Shown here piece after piece: positions 10,199 to 16,906 of a stretch of 64,000 bases of DNA. The translations under genes were made by a program, and so were the position numbers. Under the pieces are notes generated by a model that had not been told where the DNA came from, did no database searches, and saw only the letters and a program-made list of their open reading frames with translations. The first letter of the stretch is position 1, and each line of letters begins with the position of its first letter. The DNA is from an uncultured Flavobacteriaceae bacterium (GTDB taxonomy: Bacteria > Bacteroidota > Bacteroidia > Flavobacteriales > Flavobacteriaceae): positions 61,865 to 125,864 of the forward strand of contig CAJQMT010000004.1 in NCBI GenBank assembly GCA_905479475.1, in the 5' to 3' direction.

Positions 10199-11110
10199 CT
10201 AGTTTTTAACAAGTATTTTTTGGCTGCTTTTTGAGGGGGCTTTGTCTTTGTGTTTGAAGCGATTGTGTGTCCAGAAATACAAGGCAGGATTTTCGATAAT
10301 TTGTTTCGTTGCTTTCTCTAGGAAAAGATCAGTGATTTCATAATCTTGGAAATCTTTTGGGTTTTCTGCCAGAATTTCAAAAGAAATCGAATAGTGGCTC
10401 CTTTTGATTTTGGTGACGTTCATATAGGCTACTGTGAAATTATGTTTTTTTGCGAGCATTTCAGCCCCGGTATGTATGGGGACGGTAACACCCAGAAAAG
10501 GAGCCCAGTAGTGCGTTTTTTGAATCTGAGGAGATTGGTCACTCAAGAGTCCGTATAGTGAGGTAATATTGTTTTTTTTGTTGTCTAATAGGTTTTTGAT
10601 GGTATGTCTTGTCGGCACAAAATCAGAACCAAAACGGCTTCTGTTTTTTCGAATCAATCGGTCGTAATAGGGGTTTGAAAGCCTTGTGTATGCACCGACA
10701 CAATTGATACTTGTCATGCTTTGAATATTGATAATCCATTCCCAATTCGCGTAATGGGACCCCATCATTATCACACTTTTTTCTAAGTTTTCCAGTGTTT
10801 TGAAAATTTCGGGATTTGTGTATTTGTACCGTTTGTTGAGTTCCGATTCTGAAATCGTAAATGATTTGATCATTTCCACGAAGATATCTACAAAATGGTG
10901 GTAAAATTCTTTGCGAATCTTTTTTAGTTCTTTGGTTTCTTTTTCTGGGAAAGCTAGCTTTAGATTGTTCAAAACAATTTCTTTTCGATAGCCAATGATA
11001 TGGAATAAAAGAAAGTAAATTCCATCAGAAAGTATATGCAGCATCCAAAAAGGAAGTTTTGAAAAAATCCAAATGATAGGATAGGTACATAAAAAAACAA
11101 TTCGGTGCAT
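10199..11110 (-). CDS. Lysophospholipid/lipid A-type acyltransferase (LpxL/HtrB family)
   Basis: It would transfer an acyl chain to lipid A or a related lipid at the inner membrane. The 303-residue protein begins with a hydrophobic anchor (IVFLCTYPIIWIFSKLPFW). The HX4E catalytic motif is in MMGSHYANWEW (about residues 117-127), followed by SDQSP and HTGAEMLAKK, conserved blocks of the LpxL/HtrB group. The C-terminal WTHNRFKHK is also typical. It is divergent from the rhomboid gene with only 66 bp between starts. The acyl donor and acceptor cannot be told from sequence. Confidence 0.87.
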   Translation of the reverse strand: MHRIVFLCTYPIIWIFSKLPFWMLHILSDGIYFLLFHIIGYRKEIVLNNLKLAFPEKETKELKKIRKEFYHHFVDIFVEMIKSFTISESELNKRYKYTNPEIFKTLENLEKSVIMMGSHYANWEWIINIQSMTSINCVGAYTRLSNPYYDRLIRKNRSRFGSDFVPTRHTIKNLLDNKKNNITSLYGLLSDQSPQIQKTHYWAPFLGVTVPIHTGAEMLAKKHNFTVAYMNVTKIKRSHYSISFEILAENPKDFQDYEITDLFLEKATKQIIENPALYFWTHNRFKHKDKAPSKSSQKILVKN

Positions 11111-11149
11111 AGAACTACTACTTTTGCCTACAAATATCGGATATAATTT

Positions 11150-11157
11150 TATCTTTG
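11150..11157 (+). promoter_or_regulatory. Candidate -7 element (TATCTTTG) for the rhomboid gene
   Basis: An exact TAnnTTTG match 19 nt before the ATG at 11177, with a TTG 23 bp upstream at 11124-11126. Confidence 0.5.
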
Positions 11158-11176
11158 AATAAAAAACTACTTACAA

Positions 11177-11818
11177 ATGCACCAAACTGTTTTGTTTCTA
11201 ATTATCGCCAATGTTCTTTTTTCTTACAAAGGACTGAAGGATGCTTCTTTTTTTGAAAAGTACAAGTTTCAAATAGGACCTATTTTGAATGGAGAAAAAA
11301 TTCGATTGGTCACATCTGGTTTTTTACATGCGGATTTTATGCATCTTGGCTTCAATATGTATGCTTTGTATCTTTTTTCAACAAATGTCATTGGCGGGGT
11401 GGGGGTGTCTAATTTTGTGTTGTTGTATTTTGGAAGTTTGTTATTTGGGAGTCTATTTACCATGACCTATCATAAAAGTGAACCTTATTACAGCGCTGTC
11501 GGAGCTTCGGGAGCGGTCTCAGGTATCGTATACAGTGCTGTCTTGTTGTTTCCAGACATGACCTTGATTTTATTCCCCATTCCCATTCCTTTGCCCGGCT
11601 ACGTGTTTGGGATCGGATATTTGGTGTATTCTATTTATGGAATGAAAAAGCAAATCGGAAACGTCGGACATACAGCTCATTTGGGAGGAGCCATTGCAGG
11701 CCTTGCCTTGACATTACTCGTAAAACCTCAAATTTTCATAGAGCATACTTGGGTTGTCATAGGTATGGCTATTCCGATTGTACTTTTACTACTTTTCGAA
11801 AAAAAGTTGAGACAATAA
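11177..11818 (+). CDS. Rhomboid family intramembrane serine protease
   Basis: Rhomboids cleave transmembrane proteins within the lipid bilayer. This 213-residue protein has about six membrane segments. The L1/TM2 motif FLHADFMHLGFNMYAL includes the conserved His and Asn of the oxyanion region. The catalytic serine lies in GASGAVSG (Ser111) and the catalytic His in TAHLGGAIAG (His168). The fold is the basic six-helix type without extra domains. It is transcribed alone and ends just before a terminator shared with tRNA-Gly on the other strand. Substrate unknown. Confidence 0.92.
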   Translation: MHQTVLFLIIANVLFSYKGLKDASFFEKYKFQIGPILNGEKIRLVTSGFLHADFMHLGFNMYALYLFSTNVIGGVGVSNFVLLYFGSLLFGSLFTMTYHKSEPYYSAVGASGAVSGIVYSAVLLFPDMTLILFPIPIPLPGYVFGIGYLVYSIYGMKKQIGNVGHTAHLGGAIAGLALTLLVKPQIFIEHTWVVIGMAIPIVLLLLFEKKLRQ

Positions 11819-11846
11819 AAAAGCTCCCTATAAATTAGAGAGCTTT
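11815..11846. terminator. Terminator shared by tRNA-Gly (-) and rhomboid gene (+)
   Basis: AAAGCTC and GAGCTTT pair around a 13-nt loop. On the minus strand the stem runs into six T, directly after the tRNA 3' end; the plus strand has only three T. Confidence 0.7.
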
Positions 11847-11848
11847 AG

Positions 11849-11921
11849 AGCGAAAGACCGGGTTCGAACCGGCGACATTCAGCTTGGAAGGCTGACGCTC
11901 TACCAACTGAGCTACTTTCGC
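11849..11921 (-). tRNA. tRNA-Gly (anticodon TCC)
   Basis: Read on the minus strand, the 73-nt cloverleaf has acceptor stem GCGAAAG/CTTTCGC, D-arm AGCTCAGTTGGTAGAGC, anticodon loop CTTCCAA (TCC, reading GGA), and T-arm GCCGGTTCGAACCCGGT. The discriminator is T, as expected for tRNA-Gly. The CCA end is not encoded. Confidence 0.96.
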
Positions 11922-11938
11922 TTGTGGTATTGCGGTTG

Positions 11939-11968
11939 CAAATATACCATGTTTTTTAAGTTGTACAA
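11939..11968 (-). promoter_or_regulatory. Promoter of tRNA-Gly (TTG-N19-TATATTTG)
   Basis: On the minus strand a TTG is followed by exactly 19 bases and then TATATTTG, ending 17 nt before the mature tRNA 5' end. Both elements match the Bacteroidota consensus. Confidence 0.7.
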
Positions 11969-12075
11969 GCATTTTCTGTAAAATTATCTAAGGCTATTCC
12001 TTGTCTTATTTGCTCAAAAAATTCCGGGGATGTTCTAGAAATTTGCATATTAAATTATTTTTTTTTAAGAAAATT

Positions 12076-12690
12076 TTATTTTTTTAGAAGACCCTTTTTA
12101 ATACCGGCCAAAACAGCTATGTTCAAGTGGTTTTCAATGGGAGGTAAGGGACAAGAATATTGATAATTGTATGCGCAATAGGGATTGTAGGATTTGTTAA
12201 AATCCAATACAATTTGATCTTTGAGAATATCACTAATGTATACATTCAAATACCGACCGCCTTCATACGATTCATCTCCATTAGACCTGTCTTTGAAAGG
12301 AAGAAACAAGGATTGATTGTCTACGAGACTGTATTTGTCAGTGTAACTTTGATAAATACTCAGTTCTAGCTTCGTTCCGTTTAAAAAAAAAGTGGCAATG
12401 CCGTATTTTTGATACAAAGGTTTTCTGCGAGTTGTTGTTTTTATGACAAAGTAAGGAGCCAGAGGCGTGCGTTTGAAAGAAGCTATGACGCGATAGTTCT
12501 GGTCGATAGGGAAATAGGGCAAAGCTCTGAAATTTTTCAAGTCTTTTTCCGCCAGCGGAGAGATTTTTTTATTTTGAAAAGTTTCGGTTTGATTTTTTTG
12601 GTACTGCCGGATCTTTTGTTCGTAGTTGCTTTGAGAAAAAAGAATGCCGAAATAAAAAAACACAAAGAGACTTGTAAAAAATGCTTTCAT
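12076..12690 (-). CDS. DUF1684 family secreted protein
   Basis: The 204-residue protein has an N-terminal signal peptide (FFTSLFVFFYFGILFSQS). It shows the DUF1684 core: LFLPFKDRSNGDESYEGGRY, VLDFNKSYNPYCAYN and CPLPPIENHLNIAVLAGIK. The two conserved Cys and the strictly kept charged residues suggest an enzymatic or ligand-binding site, but the function of the family is not established. The predicted location is periplasm or cell surface. It is separated from the neighbouring methyltransferase by about 60 bp on the same strand. Confidence 0.87.
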   Translation of the reverse strand: MKAFFTSLFVFFYFGILFSQSNYEQKIRQYQKNQTETFQNKKISPLAEKDLKNFRALPYFPIDQNYRVIASFKRTPLAPYFVIKTTTRRKPLYQKYGIATFFLNGTKLELSIYQSYTDKYSLVDNQSLFLPFKDRSNGDESYEGGRYLNVYISDILKDQIVLDFNKSYNPYCAYNYQYSCPLPPIENHLNIAVLAGIKKGLLKK

Positions 12691-12752
12691 GATATGTCGT
12701 AAATTCTAAAAGACAAATATACGTGTTGGATGTTAGAAAAATAAACGCTTTT

Positions 12753-13478
12753 TTATTGTTTTTTTTCTGGGTTGTGCAGCTTAAGCTTGGCTAGATAGTC
12801 GTAATGTGTGCCTTCGTGCAATAGTTCGCAGTCAAGTCCCTGGTAGATAGCACATCTTTTCAAGGTATTGAAATCTACGTACAACCAGTCAAATTTTTCG
12901 GTTGTTTCATCGCAGTATTGCATTTGAAATTCTACCTCGCCATAATAAGCTTGTGCCGAATTGATCCAATGCTCCCCTTGTTCATCTTCAAACATGTAGA
13001 GAATATCTGAAGAATCGATGAGGATTTGTCCATTTTCGTTTAGTAAGTTTTTCAAGTGATTTAAAAAAGGTCCTAAATTTTCTAGTTTTCCACAAATTCC
13101 AGTGCCATTCATCAAGGCTAAAAGTGTGTCGAATTTTTCGTTTTTTAGTTCCCAAATATTTTTGTGAACGGTATGTTGTACCCCTCTTTTCTTGCAGACT
13201 TCGATGGCTCCTATGGAAATGTCCAAAGCAAAGGTGTTTGGGTGTTTTTTTTGCAAGTAAAGAGAATGACTTCCAGTGCCCGCACCAATGTCTAAAATTT
13301 TTCCCTTTGCGGCATTTAGAGCGACTTGCTCTATGTGTGGCATTTCTTCAAAATTTCGAAACAAGTAAGGCAAAGGTATTTCGTCTTTTCCTGCGAGTGA
13401 AGAAAGGGTTGTGATGTTTTCTAGATGCTTGCCTTCTGAAAAATCAAGTAGAGCCTTTCCGTATATGTCTTGCGCCAT
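12753..13478 (-). CDS. Class I SAM-dependent methyltransferase, unknown substrate
   Basis: I use the ATG at 13478 (MAQDIYGKALLDF); the track start is a GTG five codons earlier. The 241-residue protein has motif I ILDIGAGTGSHSLYL (about residues 62-76), the acidic end of strand 2 (FALDIS) and LLALMNGTGICG at the motif IV position. This matches small-molecule methyltransferases rather than RNA enzymes. It follows the SigZ-like gene after about 50 nt on the same strand, so it may belong to the same operon as the Cys-rich peptide. I cannot tell whether the substrate is a metalloid, a thiol or something else. Confidence 0.8.
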   Translation of the reverse strand: MAQDIYGKALLDFSEGKHLENITTLSSLAGKDEIPLPYLFRNFEEMPHIEQVALNAAKGKILDIGAGTGSHSLYLQKKHPNTFALDISIGAIEVCKKRGVQHTVHKNIWELKNEKFDTLLALMNGTGICGKLENLGPFLNHLKNLLNENGQILIDSSDILYMFEDEQGEHWINSAQAYYGEVEFQMQYCDETTEKFDWLYVDFNTLKRCAIYQGLDCELLHEGTHYDYLAKLKLHNPEKKQ

Positions 13479-13528
13479 GGGGTAAATTTTCACAAAACTA
13501 CGGAATTACAGCGGCTTATTTTGAAGGA

Positions 13529-14071
13529 TTAGTTACAGACTTTACAATCCGCTTTATTTTTTTGTTCACCTCTGAGATGTCCCTGTGCATCCAATTTGTA
13601 ATCACAGCAATCCATAAAACCCTTTTTCAACAAATCCCGGCCTCGTAAAATTCTGGATTTTGTGGCAGGGAGACTTATGTTCAGTTGCTGGGCTACTTCT
13701 TTTTGTTTGTAGCCTTTGATTTCGCTTAAATAAAGAACTTCGCTGTAAATATCAGGAAGGTTTTTGATGAGGGGTAACAAACAATCTTGTGCGTTGTGTT
13801 TCGGAGTTTCTTCAGTATCCACTATTTTTTTATGTGATAGGAGAACAACATCTTTTTGTTTTTTTCTAAAATGGTCGTTGACAGCATTGTTGGCAATGGT
13901 GTAAATCCACGACTTCAAACGGTCCTTTTTTTGTAAGGTTTTTTTTTGAAGGTGTATCTTTACAAAGACTTCTTGCAAGAGATCATCGGCTACCGGGGTG
14001 TCTTTAACTTTGCTTACAATAAAACGGTGCAATGTTGCCGAAAATTCAGCCCAAATTATATTTGTATCCAT
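13529..14071 (-). CDS. sigZ: ECF-type RNA polymerase sigma factor, SigZ-like, with Cys-rich tail
   Basis: The start at 14071 (MDTNIIWAEFSATLHRFI) matches SigZ-type N-termini; the longer track ORF would overlap the upstream Cys-rich gene. Region 2 is seen as ADDLLQEVFVKIH and RLKSWIYTIANNAVNDHFRKK, and region 4 as VLYLSEIKGYKQKEVAQQLNISLPATKSRI. The last 30 residues hold an unusual Cys cluster, CC-x19-CxxC, which could bind a metal or act as a thiol switch. No anti-sigma gene is adjacent, so sensing within the protein is possible (inference). It lies 19 nt after the 33-residue Cys-rich peptide and before a methyltransferase, probably one transcript. Confidence 0.86.
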   Translation of the reverse strand: MDTNIIWAEFSATLHRFIVSKVKDTPVADDLLQEVFVKIHLQKKTLQKKDRLKSWIYTIANNAVNDHFRKKQKDVVLLSHKKIVDTEETPKHNAQDCLLPLIKNLPDIYSEVLYLSEIKGYKQKEVAQQLNISLPATKSRILRGRDLLKKGFMDCCDYKLDAQGHLRGEQKNKADCKVCN

Positions 14072-14090
14072 ACAAAAGAAGCTTGAGGAG

Positions 14091-14192
14091 TTAACAGCCG
14101 CAATTTTGACAAGTGCACATTTCACAAGTGCAATTTGTACAGTTTTCGTTTTTGCATTCTTCGCATGCGCATGTGCAGTTTGTGTTTTTCAT
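14091..14192 (-). CDS. 33-residue Cys-rich peptide, metallothionein-like
   Basis: The frame from ATG 14192 to TAA 14091 encodes 33 residues, 11 of them Cys, mostly in CxC and CxxC spacing (NCTCACEEC, NCTNCTCEMCTC). The rest are small, polar and charged. The track shows only a longer 66-residue version from an upstream start; the long N-terminal part is unlike the rest, so I take the internal ATG. The density and spacing of Cys point to metal binding, as in metallothioneins, though no known metallothionein family is clearly matched. It precedes the SigZ-like factor by 19 nt. A near-match -7 element (TAACTTTA, 14213-14220) lies 20 nt upstream. Confidence 0.7.
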   Translation of the reverse strand: MKNTNCTCACEECKNENCTNCTCEMCTCQNCGC

Positions 14193-14301
14193 GATATTCG
14201 GATTTAAATGAATAAAGTTATCTATAAGACGCGAACAAAGCAAAAAAGATGCACTTTTTTGGAAAGAATTTTTGAAAACAACAAATTCCATTTAGAAAGT
14301 T

Positions 14302-14309
14302 TATTTTTG
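14302..14309 (+). promoter_or_regulatory. Candidate -7 element (TATTTTTG) for the DUF5522 gene
   Basis: An exact TAnnTTTG match 22 nt before the ATG at 14332. No TTG at a good distance. Confidence 0.4.
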
Positions 14310-14331
14310 CAGCAATCGTAGCAAGAAAAAA

Positions 14332-14508
14332 ATGAGTTCGTACAATTTACCGAAAATAGAAGAAGGCGATTTTTATTGGAATGAAGAGGGTTATCGAGTT
14401 TTTACAGAACAATATCATTTGAAGAGAGGGTATTGTTGTCGTAGTGGTTGTAAGCACTGTCCGTATCATTATGATAAGAAAACAGATTCCTTTTTAAAAA
14501 AAGAATAG
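14332..14508 (+). CDS. DUF5522 family protein, 58 residues (not in ORF track)
   Basis: The gene falls below the track's length limit. It encodes a small protein whose core GDFYWNEEGYRVFTEQYHLK and RGYCCRSGCKHCPYHYDKK is the DUF5522 pattern of Bacteroidota. Four Cys (CC-x3-C-x2-C) and nearby His suggest a small zinc-binding knuckle. There is no signal peptide. Function is unknown. It is divergent from the Cys-rich peptide/SigZ group, sharing a 139-bp intergenic region, and is followed 48 nt later by a kinase-like gene on the same strand. Confidence 0.88.
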   Translation: MSSYNLPKIEEGDFYWNEEGYRVFTEQYHLKRGYCCRSGCKHCPYHYDKKTDSFLKKE

Positions 14509-14556
14509 GAAGTTGTTGGTTCGTTAAAATAAGAGAAATTTCTAAATAACAAGGTT

Positions 14557-15525
14557 GTGAATTCTGATTTCAAAACATTTATTTTGGAGGCCACAGGCGC
14601 TGAAAAATTTCAAGAGCTAGAAGTCATTCAAAGTCTCTGGAGCGGCTATGGAAAAATAATCCGAATTGCTTTGAAGGGAGGGCAACAGAAAACTGCAATA
14701 TTAAAATACATTTCTTTTCCAATCAAAACAAAACATCCTCGCGGATGGAATTCTGATGTTTCGCACCAACGTAAAGTGAAATCCTATGAAGTGGAGCGTT
14801 CTTTTTATGAGTATTATGGGAATAAGCAAATTGATGCAAGAATTCCAAACTGTTTGGGGGTGATTGTCAAAGCAGAGGAAACGCTACTTGTTTTAGAAGA
14901 TTTGGATGGGAGCGGTTACCCTGTAAGAAAAACGGATGTGGTTTGGTCAGAGCTTGCATCTTGCTTGCAATGGCTAGCGAATTTCCATGCGGGTTACATG
15001 CAAATTTCCCCTAAAAATTTGTGGGAAATAGGTACCTATTGGCACTTGAGTACACGACCAGAGGAACTGGAAGTATTGGAAGATATACCTCTAAAAAATG
15101 CGGCTCCGAAGTTGGACGCAAGTCTCAATAATGCGAGATATCAAACCATCGTACACGGAGATGCCAAGTTGGCGAATTTTTGTTTTTCAAAAACAGACAA
15201 TCAGGTGGCTGCTGTCGATTTTCAATATGTAGGAGGTGGGGTCGGAATTAAAGATGTTGCTTATTTGGTGGGCAGTTGTTTGCAAGAAGAAGATTGCGAA
15301 CGTTTGGAAGAAAAGATATTGACTACGTATTTTAAAGCCTTGCAAAACGCTCTGCAAAAACAACATTCTTCCTTGTGTTTTGAAGAGTTAGAAGCAGAGT
15401 GGAGATCGCTGTATCCGATAGCATGGACAGATTTTTATAGGTTTCTGAAAGGTTGGAGTCCAGGCCATTGGAAAATAAATAGCTATTCTGAAAAAATAGC
15501 CGCTCGCGTACTGGAGCGTATCTAG
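14557..15525 (+). CDS. Small-molecule kinase of the aminoglycoside/ecdysteroid/choline kinase fold
   Basis: The 322-residue protein has an N-terminal lobe with TAILKYI (ATP-binding Lys), [14 protein letters not shown] as hinge, the catalytic loop [12 protein letters not shown] (Brenner motif, Asp in HGD) and the metal-binding [19 protein letters not shown]. This is the APH/EcKinase fold that phosphorylates small hydroxylated compounds. The start must be the GTG at 14557, because an in-frame TAA lies a few codons upstream and no ATG intervenes. It stands downstream of DUF5522. The substrate is not evident, and antibiotic resistance should not be assumed. Confidence 0.8.
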   Translation: MNSDFKTFILEATGAEKFQELEVIQSLWSGYGKIIRIALKGGQQKTAILKYISFPIKTKHPRGWNSDVSHQRKVKSYEVERSFYEYYGNKQIDARIPNCLGVIVKAEETLLVLEDLDGSGYPVRKTDVVWSELASCLQWLANFHAGYMQISPKNLWEIGTYWHLSTRPEELEVLEDIPLKNAAPKLDASLNNARYQTIVHGDAKLANFCFSKTDNQVAAVDFQYVGGGVGIKDVAYLVGSCLQEEDCERLEEKILTTYFKALQNALQKQHSSLCFEELEAEWRSLYPIAWTDFYRFLKGWSPGHWKINSYSEKIAARVLERI

Positions 15526-15540
15526 TCCGATTTATTTGTT

Positions 15541-16305
15541 TTAAAATCCTTCAAAAACACCCAGTCCAAAAAGAGCAAAATCGTATTTTACAGGATCCAT
15601 TGGATCTAATTTCCGGAGCGCCTTGTCCAATTCTTGAACCGCTTTTCCATCGTTTTGTTTTCTTTGCAATACATTCAATTTTCGCGCGACATTTCCAGAG
15701 TGCACATCAAGCGGGCAAGAGAGTAAGGAAGGAGAGATGCTTTTCCAAATTCCAAAATCCACGCCTTGATTGTCTTGTCTTACCATCCAACGCAGAAACA
15801 TGTTGATCCTCTTTGCTGCAGAGCCTTTGATTGGGTCAGAAATATGTTTAGTCGTTCGTTGTGGGTGCTGAATTTCAAAGAATATTTTCTTGAATTCGTG
15901 TATAGAAGATTGCAAAGAATCTTTGGTTTGGAAGGATTGAAAAACTTTTTCGAGACCGTCGTGTTGTGTATAAATATTTCGAAGTGATTTTATAAAAAAA
16001 CGAAAGTCTTCTAGATTGAAGGTACGGTGCACAAAAGGAGCTAGCTTGTCCAAATGTTTTTGCTTGTGCTCCATGACAAAATCAAAAGGAGCATTTCCTA
16101 GTGCATCCATCATGCGGAGGCTGTTTTTTATAATCATAGGTCGCTTTCCCCAGGCAATGGTGGCTGCTAAGAAAGCAGCAATTTCAATATCTTCTTTTTG
16201 TTGGTACAAATGAGGTATTTGGACAGGGTCACTTTCTATAAAATCAAAGGTATTGTATTGGCTTACTTTGCTGTCAAGAAATTCTTTTAATTCGGATTGT
16301 GTCAT
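15541..16305 (-). CDS. TIGR02757 (DUF2400) family protein
   Basis: The 254-residue protein follows the TIGR02757 pattern: AAFLAATIAWGKRPMI, HRTFNLEDFRFFIKSLRNIY, NMFLRWMVRQDNQGVDFGIW, LDVHSGNVARKL and KLDPMDPVKYDFALFGLGV at the end. The fold shows similarity to helix-hairpin-helix DNA glycosylases in general layout, but the function is not established. There is no signal peptide. It is the last gene of a probable minus-strand group with miaE and sulP, the stop of miaE being about 20 nt away. Confidence 0.9.
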   Translation of the reverse strand: MTQSELKEFLDSKVSQYNTFDFIESDPVQIPHLYQQKEDIEIAAFLAATIAWGKRPMIIKNSLRMMDALGNAPFDFVMEHKQKHLDKLAPFVHRTFNLEDFRFFIKSLRNIYTQHDGLEKVFQSFQTKDSLQSSIHEFKKIFFEIQHPQRTTKHISDPIKGSAAKRINMFLRWMVRQDNQGVDFGIWKSISPSLLSCPLDVHSGNVARKLNVLQRKQNDGKAVQELDKALRKLDPMDPVKYDFALFGLGVFEGF

Positions 16306-16324
16306 ACTAAAAGGGCGTCTTTTT

Positions 16325-16906
16325 TTAGCCGTGGATCAATTGTTGGTCTCCAAAGTTTTTTAAAATTTCTGCTTCGAAATTCAGAAGGTCATCCCATTTT
16401 CTGTCAACTTCTTTACGAATGCCGTAGTTTCTTGCAAATTTTAAAAATAGGCTATAGTGGTTGGCTTCTGACACCATTAAATCTCTGTAAAATTTAGCCA
16501 ATTCTGGGTCTTTCAATTCTTTAGACAGTAAGCGAAAACGTTCACAGCTCCTCGCTTCTATCAAGGCCGCATATAACAATCGATGTACCAATTGATCGGT
16601 ACGGCTGCCTCCTTTTGGGAAAAATTTCAAGAGTTGAATCACATAGTCGTCTTTTCGATCTCTACCCAATACAATTCCTTTTTTTATCAATCGATCGTGT
16701 ACCAGTTTGAAATGACTCATTTCTTCTTTGACCAGTGCCACCATTTCCTGCACCAGATCGGTATATTCAGGAAAACTAACGATCAATGAAATCGCTGTTG
16801 AAGCTGCTTTTTGTTCGCAGTGAGCATGATCTATTAAGATTTCGCCAATATTTTTTTCCGCGATATTCGCCCATCTTGGGTCTGTTGGTAATTTTAATCC
16901 TAGCAT
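16325..16906 (-). CDS. miaE: tRNA-(ms2io6A)-hydroxylase MiaE
   Basis: MiaE is a diiron enzyme that hydroxylates the isopentenyl group of ms2i6A at position 37 of tRNAs reading UNN codons. The 193-residue protein is a ferritin-like four-helix bundle with two ExxH-type pairs: IDHAHCEQKA and KEEMSHFKLVH in the first half, EARSCERF and VSEANHYSLF in the second. The length is normal. The start overlaps the stop of sulP by 7 nt, so translation is probably coupled. The MiaA/MiaB partners are not in this window. Confidence 0.92.
   Translation of the reverse strand: MLGLKLPTDPRWANIAEKNIGEILIDHAHCEQKAASTAISLIVSFPEYTDLVQEMVALVKEEMSHFKLVHDRLIKKGIVLGRDRKDDYVIQLLKFFPKGGSRTDQLVHRLLYAALIEARSCERFRLLSKELKDPELAKFYRDLMVSEANHYSLFLKFARNYGIRKEVDRKWDDLLNFEAEILKNFGDQQLIHG

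Noticed and set aside
14091-14291. 66-residue version of the Cys-rich peptide
   Set aside because: The first 33 residues are hydrophobic/mixed and unlike the Cys-rich part; the internal ATG has a near-match promoter in front of it that lies within the longer form.
14557-15525. Aminoglycoside resistance gene
   Set aside because: The fold is shared by choline, ecdysteroid and other kinases, and the context gives no hint of resistance.
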